Below, one piece after another: positions 46,265-60,514 of a DNA stretch of 64,000 bases. Position numbers and translations under genes: made by a program. Each line of letters opens with the position of its first letter. Positions within the stretch are counted from its first letter, which is position 1. This stretch comes from Meloidogyne chitwoodi. Lineage: Eukaryota; Nematoda; Chromadorea; Rhabditida; Meloidogynidae. Location of the stretch: assembly GCA_015183035.1 (NCBI GenBank), contig JACZZP010000010.1, forward strand, positions 1,922,001-1,986,000, given 5' to 3'. The notes under the pieces are model-generated. The model saw only the letters and a program-made list of their open reading frames with translations. It did not search any database and was not told the origin of the DNA.

Positions 46265-49246
46265 ATGGAAGCTGAGCTATTTCAAGAAATAACTGATGCT
46301 CTTAAGGTAGTAAATTTATTTAAATTTAATTTTCTTACATTTTTTCAGGAGAGGTCAAATCATATTCTTTTACCTGTAGATAATGTTTGCCCAATACAAA
46401 AAATTGTTTGGTCATCATTTGATTATATGGCTGGACCAGAAATGCGATTTTGTTGGGAAGCTGATTATTCTATTAAGAATGGAAATCATTCAACTTTTAA
46501 TACTTGTGATGGCATCGAATTGGATAATGAAGTTGAAACTGGGGATGGTTGTGTAAGCACTAGCGATTCTTCTTATACAAAAGTAAACAATAATTTAATT
46601 TTTTATATTTAATTTAATATTTTAGAATACTAATGGTTCGAACAGTGCTCAATTTGAAGAGATTGATCCTTACAATGCAAATTTTTTGAAATTATTTAGA
46701 GCTAATTTTTATAAATTTTTAGAGTGAAGCATTTCAACTTTCTTCATTAAACTTCGAAAGGAATGACGATTTAGTTAATGACTTTAATAATGAATTTGAA
46801 GTCTCACTGGCACAATCCTCTACAATGGTTGAGTCTACTGATTCTTTTTCGCATATTCAAAGTACAAGTGAACAATTAACTCCGAAAAAAGATGTTTGTT
46901 ATTTTTGTTTATTTTTATGTAATTGTAAAAAATTTATCTATTAGAAACCAACAACACCTACTAAACCTCCTCCATCAGCAAATGAATTAAATAAAAACAA
47001 TAAAAATCGTCAACACAACAATAATTTTGTAACAAATAAAAATGAAAATTCCAATGAACATCAGTCCTTCTCTCCATCTCTTGCAATGGTAACATCTTGT
47101 GTTGATTCAGGAATAGCTCCTACAATTTCAACTGATAGTAATTTAAGCACAATTCTCCTTCAGGAACCAAAGGGTATTTTTTCTTACAATTTCTTATTTA
47201 AAAATTTTTTTTTAATTTTAGAAAATGTTATTTACAAAGCAAATAAAGATTCATGTGATATTCAATTACAAAAAGGAGAATTACTTTTGCAGTCAAAAAT
47301 TAATGGGGCACAGGAAGTTATTGAATTTGATGGTGATACTTATTCTGAACTTTCATGTGTTGAGGATGCGTATGTTTTTTGATATTTTTTTTAATTTTGT
47401 TTTTAGCCCAACAGTTCAAACTCAACCTCCTCAATGTTCTTTTATTTCGAGCCAAATTGGTTCCTCCTTCTTTTCTTCCATTTATTCAAATTCTGTAAAT
47501 AATTATTCAAATATGCATGATAAAAATTCAAAAATAAACGAATTTTTTCAAAAAGAAGCTGAATTTTTGAATGCCGAAATGACTCCAAATGAGTCTAATG
47601 GTTTTTGTATGTCCATTTCTGATGAAGCATTTGTAGCTAAATATGTACTTGCTGAACAAATTGCAAGGTTTTTTATAAATATTTTTGAATAAATTAATAT
47701 TTTATTTTTAAAAGTGTTCAATTATCTTCAAATCCTGTTTTACACAAATTTTGTATTGTCGCTGCTAGGCATATCTCTTTTGGCTCTTATATTTTTGCAA
47801 CACGATCAGAAAATCAAAGATATTGTGCTTCGCCTAATCTTTCAGCCTTTACTATTATTTTGCCTATTGAAAAGTTTTCCTTTTTTTAATTTTAAAATAT
47901 AATTTTAAAAATAATTTAAGAGTTGATTGGTATTTACAACGTCAGCCATTTTTTCAAGAAATGTTTGAAGATATTATTTCTCGTTTTAGGTTTTTTATTA
48001 ATTTAATTATAAATTTATTTTTATCAGACCTGCTCATACGGTCGAATCTTTAGATGACTTAGTATGTCGATGCACTCGTGAATTCTCTACTTTTCTCTTA
48101 ACAATTGGTTTAATTTATTTTTTAATAAATAAATATTTAAAATAGGTGCCCTTGAACGTTGGCCTCTTTCTCTTCAATCTGAAATTGTTCAACTTCGAAT
48201 ACAGCAAAGCCATTTGTGGGAATTAAATGTTGAAAGAATAAACTCTAAAAAGAGTTTTATTGCTCGTTGTGTCACAGGTTTTATTTTACTAGAAACCTCT
48301 GGGTTTAAGGCATTTTAATTGAGGAGGGTTTTATTAAAGAATTTACCTTAAATTATTTAAATAAATTATCAAACAGCTGCGTTAATCTGTCGAGGTCGTT
48401 GTGCTGTTGTTGGAAGTAATTCGAAAGAAGTTATGCGTTTATTAATGACACTTTGTGCCTTTACAAAACCTCAAGACTGGCTTTTTAGTCTACGGCCTTA
48501 CAGACTGCCTTACAGTCCTTATATTCGATTACAAGCAATTAGAAGAGTAAGAGAAAATTAATATTAATTTTACAATTTTTTATTTATTTTAGCCAGAAGT
48601 CTTCCAATTCTTTGAACAAGCTGCGAATGCTCACTGGCCTTGTGCACTACTTGATATTGATCGTGGCTCTGTAATTTACACCGGACTTTATCAAAAACAT
48701 CGTATGCAAAAATTGGCAGAACAACATTTCCAAATATTTTATGTCTTCCGTGAAGCAATGGACTGTGGGTTGGATATTCCTTGTGCTGTTTTGAATGATT
48801 TGAATCAAAAATTTATGAGCAGTGGGGATGAATATAACAGAAATATATTGTATATTTTTTTTAAATTGTTTATATATTTTTTATTAAATTTATTTAGAGA
48901 AACCCACATTGTCAAAGCAGAACAAAGCATAATTGAATTTTTGGATCAAATTTGCCTTATGCCCCTAAATCGTGCAGCACGTATTTCTTTCATCGATCAT
49001 TTTCAGTTACGCCTAGAAAATCGTGCTAAATCACTTATTTCGTACATTCGTGATATTTCAAAGCCTTTACCTAATGACAAATGGAGTGCTTTTAGCAGTA
49101 AATGGTCTTATCGAACTGTTAGAAGAAATTTGAACCTTTTAAATGATTCTACTTTTGGTATAGTTTTGGCAGAAGCTGAAAGATTACAACCTGAAATTGC
49201 TGAATTTATTGTACAACAAACGAAAATAGCTGAGCGTATCCAATGA
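46265..49246 (+). CDS. alfa-1: C9orf72 orthologue (DENN-type)
   Basis: In human C9ORF72 forms a GAP complex with SMCR8 and WDR41 that acts in lysosome/autophagy control; the worm orthologue is alfa-1. About ten exons. N-terminal: MEAELFQEITDALKERSNH and IVWSSFDYMAGPEMRFCW, matching the family's YWDNILGP segment. A long, poorly conserved Ser/Asn-rich insert follows (about 46520-47180). The DENN part includes FCIVAARHISFGSYIFATR and IILPIEKVDWYLQRQPFFQEMF. The C-terminal half is strongest: RGRCAVVGSNSKEVMRLLMTLCAF, AIRRPEVFQFFEQAANAHWPCALLDID, FLDQICLMPLNRAARISFIDHFQLRLENRAKSLISYIRD and RTVRRNLNLLNDSTFGIVLAEAERLQPEIAEFI. Start is the first in-frame ATG. Confidence 0.9.
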
Positions 49247-50006
49247 ATAAATAATAATTAGTATTTTTTTTATTTTTTAACAACGATTTGATATTTTTTC
49301 TTCAAATTATTTTTTTACAAAAATTATTTTTAATTATCCTCTAATTAATTTTTGAATGCATGTACATATTTTTTCAAAAAAATATAGATTTATTTTCGAA
49401 TGATTATTAATTTAAAAATATATTTCCCATAAAAATAATATATTAATTATAATTTTAAAAATATATATTTTTAAAATTAAATTTTTGGTTATTTTTTTTT
49501 CATTTTTCCCTTATGCATAAATCTACAATGATTCGTACATATTTTATGTAACATTTTATTTTTTCATAAATTGTGGTAAATTTTCTTCTCTTTTTTTTTG
49601 ATTAATTTTATCTTACAATTAGTTTAATTTACAATTAATTATTTCAAATTTTTAATTGAAAATATATTTTAAACAAGCAATTTTAAAGCCTCTATAAAAA
49701 ATATATAATTAAGGTACGTTTAAAATTATATTTACTTGTTTGCATATGTGGTTAAGTGGTTAAGTTCCTTGCTCCGATTTTCTTGGCTTAATGTATAGCC
49801 TGCTCATTGGTGGTTCCCTTTTCCAGCGTTGGGCAATGATGAAAATTAAGTGAAACGTTCGCGGTTTCCACTCTAGCTAAGGCAGTGAGGGGATTCATTG
49901 AGTCTGAGCCCATTTTATTTTTAAGAAAATTTGTAGTTCTATTAAAAAGTAGAGAAGGCTTTAATTGATGTTTATTTCAGAATTAATATTAACTCTACAA
50001 AAAGCA
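49247..50006. other. Intergenic region with a tRNA-derived repeat
   Basis: AT-rich, apart from a more complex block at 49738-49912. TTATTTCAG at 49972-49980 lies 26 bp before the CstF-50 ATG and is a good trans-splice acceptor. Confidence 0.5.
49738..49912 (+). repeat. Probable tRNA-derived SINE
   Basis: Begins with an A-box-like ATGTGGTTAAGTGGTTAAG, followed by GC-richer sequence (GCGTTGGGCAATGATG, CGTTCGCGGTTTCC) that could hold a weakened B box. The opening word recurs, in reverse, near 54590 and 61340. No tRNA fold can be drawn. Confidence 0.45.
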
Positions 50007-52212
50007 ATGAAACCTGATATTAAAGATCGTGATTTTATGTACAAATTAATAATTGGGTATATTTTTTTAATATTTAAAATAAATTAAACTTTTATTTTTA
50101 AGCCAGATGTTTTATGACGGACATCAACAATTGGCTTTAAATTTGGTTTTCTTTCTATTTTTATTTTATTTTTATAATTTTCAGGCTCAATCTCTCGGAC
50201 TCTCTTTACGTCCTCCACCCCCTTCTGACAAACTTTTTCGTCTTGTTACTGTTGCTAGGCAATATGTTGAAGACCCAGAAACTAAAGAAAAGGAGGTCGT
50301 TGGTGATCAAGTAACTAAAAAAATTTTTTTTAAATCCCATTTCTAGTATGGTTTTGAATTATCCGGTTTGGACTTAGAATTTGATGCTGATGTTGTTCCT
50401 ACTAGTTTGTTCTTTTAATATAAATTTTTAATAATTAATTAGGCCCAGAACCAAGTTTATACGAAACAGTTTATTTGACCACGCATAAAGGGCCATGTAG
50501 AGCTGCAGCCTTCTCATCTGATGGTTTTTTCATTTCATTTTTTTACTATTTACTGTTTAAGATTTTTCTAGAAAAATTCTTTTGGGCTTTGCCTTTTTTA
50601 AATTACAAATTTTATTCCATAATTTGTTTATTCGACTTTTTAAATTTAAATGTATTTCTAGGCTCTCTTGTTGCTACTGCTTCAGTAGATTGTTCAATCA
50701 AAATAATGGATGTAGACAAAGTTATTTCAAGGTTTTCTTTTTTAAATTTGTTTTAATTAAAAAAATCATTTTTTTTAGAATTGATACGTCAGCTTTAAGC
50801 GAGTCGGGTCCTGATTCACACCATCCTGTTATTCGAACACTTTATGATCATTTGGATGTTTATTATTTTATTTTTAATAAATAAAAAATAAAATTTAAAG
50901 GAAGTTACCTGTGTTGCTTTTCATCCTCGTGAACAACTTCTCCTTTCTGGTAGCAACGATTTTACATTAAAATTATTTGATTATTCAAAAACTGCTGTTA
51001 AAAGAGGAATGAAGACAATTAATGTTTTTATTTTATTTTTTAGAAATAAAATTTTTTTAGGAAGTTGAGCCTATTACTACCATTACTTTTCATCCTAGTG
51101 GAGAGTTCTTTTTATGCGGTACTAGACATTCTACTTTGAGACTTTATAATACTGAAACACAGGTTTTTTAGATTATTTTTTAGTCAATTTTTATTATTTT
51201 TCAACCCTAATTTTTCTTAAATTTATAAAGCAATGTTTTGTATCTTCAATACCAAAAGATCAACATACTGACACAATTACAGATGTTTGTTATGCTGAAA
51301 ATGCTCGTATATTTGTCACTGGTAGTCGAGACGGAAATGTTAAAAGTTTTGATTTATTTTTATTATTTTTTTATTTTTTTTAAAGTTTGGGATGGTGTTT
51401 CCAATCGATGTATTGAATGTCTTAATAGAGCACATGATGGTGCACCAATTTGTAGTGCTAGATTTACAAAAAATGGAAAGGTTGTTTTTAAAGAAATTTT
51501 ATTAATAATTCACGTTTATGGGTTAAATTTTTTTTTAATTATTTTATTTTTCAAGTATGTTCTAACTGTTGGAATGGACAGTGTCCCAAAATTATGGGAA
51601 TTATCCACCAATCGTTGTTTAATTGCATATACGGGAGCTGGAGCGACTGGAGCAAGAGAATTTCCTATGCCTGCTTTATTTAATCATACAGAAGATTATG
51701 GTTTATTTTTAATAAATTGAGGGAATAAAAATTGATTGTTTTTCTTAACCTTAAAAAAACTTGCTAAAAATAGCAAGTTGATAGCTACTTTGCTTGTTAG
51801 AACCTTTAATGTAAAATTTAAGTATTTTTGCACTTTACCAATGGGAACTACAAAAATAATTTTAAATCTAATTTAAATTTAATATTAATTATAGTAATGC
51901 TGCCTGATGAAAAATCTGGTTCATTGTGTTCATGGGATGCACGTAATTCTGATCGGGAACGTTTACTTGCTTTAGGACATACAGCGGAAACAAGAGCATT
52001 TGTTCATTCACCAACTATGCCAGTGTAAGTGGAATAAATGTTTTTCTAATTAATCTTTTTAATTTTTGTTTAGTTTTGTTACCGGTTCTGATGATCACAG
52101 GTATTTTTATTGAATTTAAAATTTTTTTAAAGACGTTCCCCTACAATTTTTTAAATTTTGATTTTCTTTTAGAGTTCGATTCTGGTTTAGAAGACAAGAA
52201 TGGAAATCATGA
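50007..52212 (+). CDS. cpf-1: Cleavage stimulation factor 50 kDa subunit (CstF-50)
   Basis: WD40 subunit of the CstF complex that helps 3'-end cleavage of pre-mRNA. About ten exons. The N-terminal homodimerisation segment reads [23 protein letters not shown]. The linker [40 protein letters not shown] leads into WD repeats: [141 protein letters not shown]. It follows human CSTF1 nearly end to end. Start chosen by match to the human N-terminus and by the acceptor just upstream. Confidence 0.95.
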
Positions 52213-52592
52213 GAAAGTGAAGAACGAGAGAAAATTTTAACTAAAAAAATATTTTGTTTTTTAAATGTTTTTTAATTTTGAAGATAAAAATTCCTGGCAC
52301 CGAAAAGGAAGCCACTCAATTTTAGCACCATAACGACTAGACCTTTGCGAAAATAATCCACATTTTTTGGAAATTTTATATTTTTTTATTTGTGCTTTTT
52401 GATTTTTGACTTTTTTACTTTATCTAATTATTTCAAATTATTTAAAATAGATAAGCTAATAAGGAAAAAAATAAATGTTATTTAATCATTCTCACACAGC
52501 GCGAAAATTGTTTGAAAAGCAAAATTTTAAAAAATTTAATTATCTGATCTTATTACTTTTTTTTTTGAATTTTAACATATTTTAGCAATTCA
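52213..52592. other. Short intergenic sequence
   Basis: 380 bp of AT-rich sequence; ACATATTTTAG right before the next start is a likely trans-splice acceptor. The two genes lie on the same strand, but the gap is larger than the roughly 100 bp typical of nematode operons. Confidence 0.4.
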
Positions 52593-55291
<2,699 letters not shown>

Positions 55292-55778
55292 CTTTTTTTT
55301 TGAAAAAAATTAGAATATATTAAAAAAAAAATTTTTTTGACTTTAAAAAAGTCAATATTATTAGAAAGTTATATATTTATTTTTGGTGCTTTTTCCTGTC
55401 ATTTTTGATTAATTTTAGGGTCTTTTTTCTATTTAATAATTATTTTTGAATATTTATTTAAATATATGGTTCAATTTTACTCAAATTTTCTGAAAATTTT
55501 TTTTTAAAGAATAGGAGAGATATTGAACCATAATTATTTTTTCTTTTTGATTTTTCTTGTCTTATTTTATAATAAGTCGCAATTCTTTTTTTCTTTAATT
55601 GCCCCAATGTGCAATTCAAACTTTTTTGCGTATAATAGCTTTATTAAAATTTATTATAAATTTTTGAAAGAATTAAAATTTTTTTATTTTATTTATTTAA
55701 TTGTTTATTATCAAATTATTTTTTTAATTTTATTTTAGAATTTTTTTTTAATTAATTTAATTTTTCTTTTGCTTTATT
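55292..55778. other. AT-rich intergenic sequence
   Basis: Between alh-6 and EMC2. An ORF of 71 codons at 55523-55738 is hydrophobic and F/Y-rich only because of base composition; not called as a gene. Confidence 0.4.
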
Positions 55779-57062
55779 ATGGAGGAATTGACACCAACTG
55801 TTCTTTCTTATGAAGGTTTTTTTAAATAATTTTTTTTAAATTAATTTAAAAATTCTAATTTAAAGAGGCAAGTAGTACTCTTCGTAAATGGCGTGAGGAA
55901 CATGCACGACGATCTGAAGATGTTGTGGAAATTTGGGAATTTGTACTTAGTCGTTATTGTGCTGCTTTGGGTGATGAACTTTGGGTTGTATTAGAACAGG
56001 TTTTTTTTAAATTATTTTTGAGAAAATTTGTTTTATCTTTTATAATTGGACTCTTTCCCTGACCCTTAATGGGAAAAATATAAAATTTATATTAAAATAT
56101 TTTTGTTAAAAAAAAAATCATTTTAAGGTAGCAATAGCTGCTTTAGACCAAGCTCGCCATGATTTGGCAATTGATTGTATTAAACAATTACATCAACAAT
56201 TCCCTAAAAGTATGAGGGTAACCAAATTACAAGCAATGCGTTTAGAAGCTATTGGCAATTATGAAGATGCTGATAAACTTTATGAAAAACTTATTGACGC
56301 AGATGAGACTAATCCGGTTTTTTCTATTTTTTAATTTTTTGTTTTATTTGAAAAATATAATGTTTTATTTTTTTTAAAGGTTTTTCGAAAACGTAGAATT
56401 GCAATACTTATAGCAAAAGGAGACAGACAATCTGCCATTCGTGATTTAAATAAATATTTGGAAAGTTTTGCAACTGATACAGAAGCTTGGCTTCAATTAT
56501 CTGAATTATTTTTGCAAGAAGGAGATTTTACTAGAGCAGCATTTTGTTTTGAGGAATTAATTCTTTCTAATGTAAATTAAATTTTTATTTTTTTAAATTG
56601 TTTTTTTCTTTATGTTCCTTTTTTGTTGCTAATTTTCTATTTAAAATTAATTTATTTAAATTTAATTTAAGCCACATAATGCATGTTATTTACAAAAAAT
56701 GGCTGAAATTCGTTATACAATTGGTGGACAAGAAAACATTGAATTGGCAAAAAATTATTATGAAAAGTCTTTTTCTTTGTCTTCAAGTGTAGGGTCATTA
56801 TATGGATTAATTTTGGTATTTTATTTATTTTTTTTTAATTATTATTTTTAATTATTAAAAGTGTTATAATCAACTTTTACAAAAAGCTACTGTTCAACGT
56901 AAAAATGAAATTATTATTTCTGGACAAAATTGTTGTGATCGTTTACTTTTAATTTATAATAATGAAGAAGAAGAAAATAATAATAATGAAGAAAGACAAC
57001 CAAATTTAGATAAACAAATTGAGGTTATTAAATTTTTAAAAAATAATTGTTTTAAAGAATAA
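55779..57062 (+). CDS. emc-2: ER membrane protein complex subunit 2 (TTC35)
   Basis: TPR subunit on the cytosolic side of the EMC, which inserts tail-anchored and multi-pass proteins into the ER. Five to six exons. MEELTPTVLSYEEASSTLRKWREEHARRSEDVVE, then EFVLSRYCAALGDELWVVLEQV. TPR repeats: AALDQARHDLAIDCIKQLHQQFP, RLEAIGNYEDADKLYEKLIDAD, NPVFRKRRIAILIAKGDRQSAIRDLNKYLE, EAWLQLSELFLQEGDFTRAAFCFEELI and CYLQKMAEIRYTIGGQENIELAKNYYEKS. Length about 290 residues, as in other animals. The C-terminal EEEENNNNEERQ is a low-complexity linker before DKQIEVIKFLKNNCFKE. Start picked at the first ATG of this frame. Confidence 0.93.
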
Positions 57063-57502
57063 TAAATTTTATTTAAGAAAAAATGTTTTTTTTTTAATTT
57101 TTTAAATATTTTTTAATTTGATTTATGATTTTTATTGATTTTTAAAAAATTAAATTTTTTTATGAAAGGGCATTTTTTAATAAAGATAGACTAAAATATA
57201 GAAAGGGATGTATGTATTAATAGAGGAAAATTGGCAATAATTAAAAAATCAAGACACTTCTCTTTGAAGGGGTTTTAAGGCTATATAGCTTTTTAATTTG
57301 TTAAAGGGCATTCTTTCCCTTTTTACTCTCTTAAATTTTTATTTAATTATTACAAACGATACGTGCCAATCGACTTGCCATTTTTTGGCATTTAAATAAA
57401 TTGATTTACAGAGCAATTCGTTCATTCATAAAAAAATTTTTTATTTTCCTCTCTCTTAGAGAAAAACTTCAAAATAGTAAAATTATCTTAAAAGTGTATA
57501 AA
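57063..57502. promoter_or_regulatory. Upstream region of gene D, duplicated before gene E
   Basis: The block from about 57185 (AGATAGACTAAAATATAGAA) to the ATG recurs at about 61868-62186 before gene E. Shared stretches include TTGTTAAAGGGCATTCTTT, CCAATCGACTT and CCATTTTTTGGCATTTAAAT. Shared upstream sequence of two recently duplicated genes; promoter role inferred. Confidence 0.6.
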
Positions 57503-60500
57503 ATGAATATATTTTATTTTTTTATTTTATTGTTTGTCTTAAACAAACCAACTGATGGAATGAAACGTAGTCTGTTGTTATTTAATTTTAATTAATTTAA
57601 TTTTTAATAAATTTTATTTTATTTTTCTATTTAAATTTAATAGTTGTAGACAAAAAAATATTTTAAATAATATTTGGTCTAAAATTTTGTTAAGATTATT
57701 ACGACTTTTTATCAACTGGAAATGGTAAAGCTCCAGCAATTCCATTAGAAAATAAAGTCTCTTCTGCCGAAAAATTTTCATTTATTGAAATAACAATTAT
57801 AGCAGAAATAATGATTAGCGTAGAAATGGCAAAGTTTAAGGATATTGGTGTAAAAACTAATTTAAATACGTTTATTAATGCTCATAAGGATTCCTTGTAT
57901 GAGAAAAATAGGTCTGCTAGAATATACAGTAAAATTTTTGATAAATTAAAAAAGGTAAAAAATTATTTATATATAAAATAAACTTTAGCTTATATCATTC
58001 CGTGGTGTAATGGTTAACGCGCCTGACTTGCGCTTCGTGTCAACACAGAAGACCCACAGATAAAAGACCCACAGACATAAGACCCACGGTCAAAAGACCC
58101 ACAGACAGAAGACCCACGCAGACATAAGATCCACAGACAAAAGATCCACGAAGACAGAAGATCCACGGACAAAAGACCCACAATATTTTATTTTTCTTTA
58201 GTATTCTATTTTAGGCTAAACTATATTTTTTTTTAAATGGATGAATTAATTCGAAAGAGCTCGTCGAGCTGAGTTGAATGACACCAAAATTAGTCCACGG
58301 AAACAACTGGACCAAGTTACAGGTCCCCGAAAATTGAAAAACCATAGGGGGAGTAAGCTCATTTGAGGTGATTACTGCGGCTGCTCCTAAATTATTTCAC
58401 TGAAATAAATATTTTGTTGTAATTTGAGCCGTAGAATAACGCATGTACCAAAAGCCAACCAGCGATGAGCGCCCAAATGAAGAAGTCATAAAACACTCCC
58501 AATAGGTCCAAGTTTGGCCCAGCAAACTTCGATCCTTCGTAACTTTGTTCATAATCGTTGAATCTCGACAATTTTGGTCTCATTCGATAGGTCTCGAAGA
58601 GCACTTTCGAATGACTAACTACCAGTGTTCTCCTAACCGGCCTTCTTGCGATAAAAAATGATCTGACCTGAAAGTTCGGTCATCAAAAATGACCTAACCA
58701 TGACCACAATTTCGGTCAGGTCATATCCGGTCACGTCCGGTAACGTGTGGTCATTACCGAAACTGCCAAAACAAGACTTATCGGCATCGGTCACTAAAAT
58801 GACCTGACCAGAAAAGCCCGGTCAGGTCACTTTTGGTCATTATCGAAACTCGGTCAGGAGAACACTATTATTTTAATTTTTCACTTCCAAAATGAGTTTA
58901 CTCCCCTCTTTTCGGGACCTGTAAACTTGGTCCAGTTGTTTCCGTGGACTAATTTTGGTGTCATTCAACTCAGCTCGACGAGCTCTTTCGAATTAATTCA
59001 TCCATTTAAAAAAATATAGTTTAGCCTAAAATAGAATACTAAAGACAAATAAAATATTGTGGGTCTTTTGTCCGTGGATCTTCTGTCTTCGTGGATCTTT
59101 TGTCTGTGGATCTTATGTCTGCGTGGGTCTTATGTCTGTGGGTCTTTTATCTGTGGGTCTTCTATCCTAGCACCCTTGCGCTTAAGGGGGACGCAAGTTC
59201 GTTACCTCGCGTTAGTCTGCTGCTTATTTTAAGTCCAAAACTTGCAATTATAAGTAGCGTTTTTAATTATTATTTTTAAAAGGTTGTTGACTTTTACTGT
59301 CTCATTCTAAATAGTAAATTAGAAGAGAAAGGAATAATATTTAATAAGTTTAAAAAAAGTACTTTTATTTTTTGGCATTTATTTATTTTTACTCGAATGC
59401 TTATAAAAAATTTTATTTTATACCACAATAATATTGCATATAACAAAATATTGGCTTTATATGGGTAATTTTTTTAGTTTTTTAAATATTATATAAATTT
59501 ACAAATTTAGACAAAAAATTTCAATTTTTCGTTATATTGATAGTTTTAATAAATTGGAAGAAAAGGCAAGCAATTTTATGTATCAAATAAAACAATTGGA
59601 AATATCTTATTATGGAAATGTTGAAAACAAACAAAAATTTGGTCGGATATCCAATTTTGATAAAAAAAGATTATTTTTTTTTATTAATTGAATTTTTAAC
59701 TAAAAATTCAATTAAAAAGAGCACTTTTTATGTAGTCCAATTTAAGAAGTACTCTTTAATAAAAGGGCATAGATAAAATTAATTAGTTAAAATTTTTTTT
59801 AAATATTTTTTTTTAATTTTAGTGAATGATATAATTATGTCTGCAGAAGAAGCAGAAAAAATAATGTATCCGGTAGAATTAGATATCTTTTATTTTTCTA
59901 TTGATGAAGTAAACACTTTTTTGCCTATGAGTTATCTAACTACTAATGGTAATTTATTTATAAATTAGAGATTATATATAGAAATGAGAGAAGGCAAATA
60001 AATTTTTTTTATTTCATTTCAAAGTCATGTCTTTTAGTTTCTACTGTGAAACTCAAATGGGGTAAGGGCAAAATACCTTATTAGCAAAATATCTTATGCA
60101 AATTAGTGTAAATTCCTGGCATTGTCTTCGCACAAACTATGATCTACGGGGGTTGTTTTTTACTTAACCATTTTCCGTCGTTCCGCTCGACAGTTACTCT
60201 AATGTGCATAAGATATTTTGGAAGGTGTTTTGTCTTTAAGGTTTGAGTCTAAGCTAGTCATTTTCTTAAAAATTAATTTTTAAGTAATAAATAATGAATT
60301 TACAAATGAAGAGTGTTCTTATATTATGAAAAATATAAATAAGAATTTAAAAGAGTTGTTTAACAAAGGGAATGAACAAATAAAAGAAAAAATTTCAAAT
60401 TTATTATTTGAGAAAAATAGAAGAGAATTATTTCTTATTAACAATAAATATCAAGCAATTCATAATAATTTTAAGAACCAAGTTTGTTTAAAAATTATTA

Positions 60501-60514
60501 ATGACCAATTATGA
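57503..60514 (+). CDS. Secreted-family gene D (uncharacterised nematode family)
   Basis: Unrecognised family, same as genes A to C and E. Six exons that join cleanly to 330 residues: 57503-57566 (signal peptide MNIFYFFILLFVL..., ending DGM), 57695-57954 (STGNGKAPAIPLE, FSFIEITIIAEIMIS), 59283-59464 (VVDFYC, FIFWHLFIFTRMLIKNFI), 59511-59641 (IFRYIDSFNKLEEKASNFM), 59823-59948 (DIIMSAEEAEKIMYPVEL, FLPMSYL), 60285-60514 (NEECSYIM, charged helical tail, ending CLKIINDQL). Intron phases are 1, 0, 2, 1, 1. The second intron (1328 bp) holds a tRNA-like unit split by a foldback element; the fifth holds a MITE. The exons themselves carry no stops. Confidence 0.72.
58036..59174. mobile_element. Foldback element with tandem-repeat arms
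   Basis: 1139 bp. Arms of about 285 bp (58046-58330) and 250 bp (58914-59164) are reverse complements: tandem units of AGACCCACAGACAAA / AGATCCACGAAGACA, then a unique part with GAATTAATTCGAAAGAGC and GGACCAAGTTACAGGTCCC. The left arm has two more units than the right. The outer 10 bp do not pair. A 9-bp target duplication (CTTGCGCTT) flanks it. Long arms of short tandem repeats are the hallmark of Foldback-type elements. Interior: a fragment related to the 42-kb array (58346-58387), a 70-codon ORF and a nested MITE. No transposase is visible. Confidence 0.85.
58624..58866. mobile_element. Nested MITE of GGTCAGGTCA words
   Basis: Ends AGTGTTCTCCTAACCGG and CGGTCAGGAGAACACT are inverted copies; the interior is dominated by GGTCAGGTCA, TGACCTGACC and GGTCATT words. 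It lies within the foldback element at 58036-59174, so it inserted later or forms its core. Confidence 0.7.
60066..60238. mobile_element. Small MITE in intron 5 of gene D
   Basis: Left end GGCAAAATACCTTATTAG and CAAAATATCTTATGCA; right end TGCATAAGATATTTTGG and AAGGTGTTTTGTC, an inverted pair of about 40 bp with some mismatches. No ORF inside. Confidence 0.65.

Larger units (their letters stand above)
58002..59225 (+). repeat. tRNA-derived unit split by an inserted element
   Basis: Left half 58002-58035: A-box-like GTGGTGTAATGGTTAACGC. Right half from 59175: GCGCTTAAGGGGGACGC and B-box-like AGTTCGTTACC (59196-59206). The 9-bp word CTTGCGCTT stands at both 58027-58035 and 59175-59183. Removing the insert restores a continuous unit like those at 13321 and 62690. 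Confidence 0.75.

Noticed and set aside
58392..58604. 70-codon minus-strand ORF inside the foldback element
   Set aside because: No transposase motif, no splice partners, and it lies in the variable core; too weak to call as a gene.
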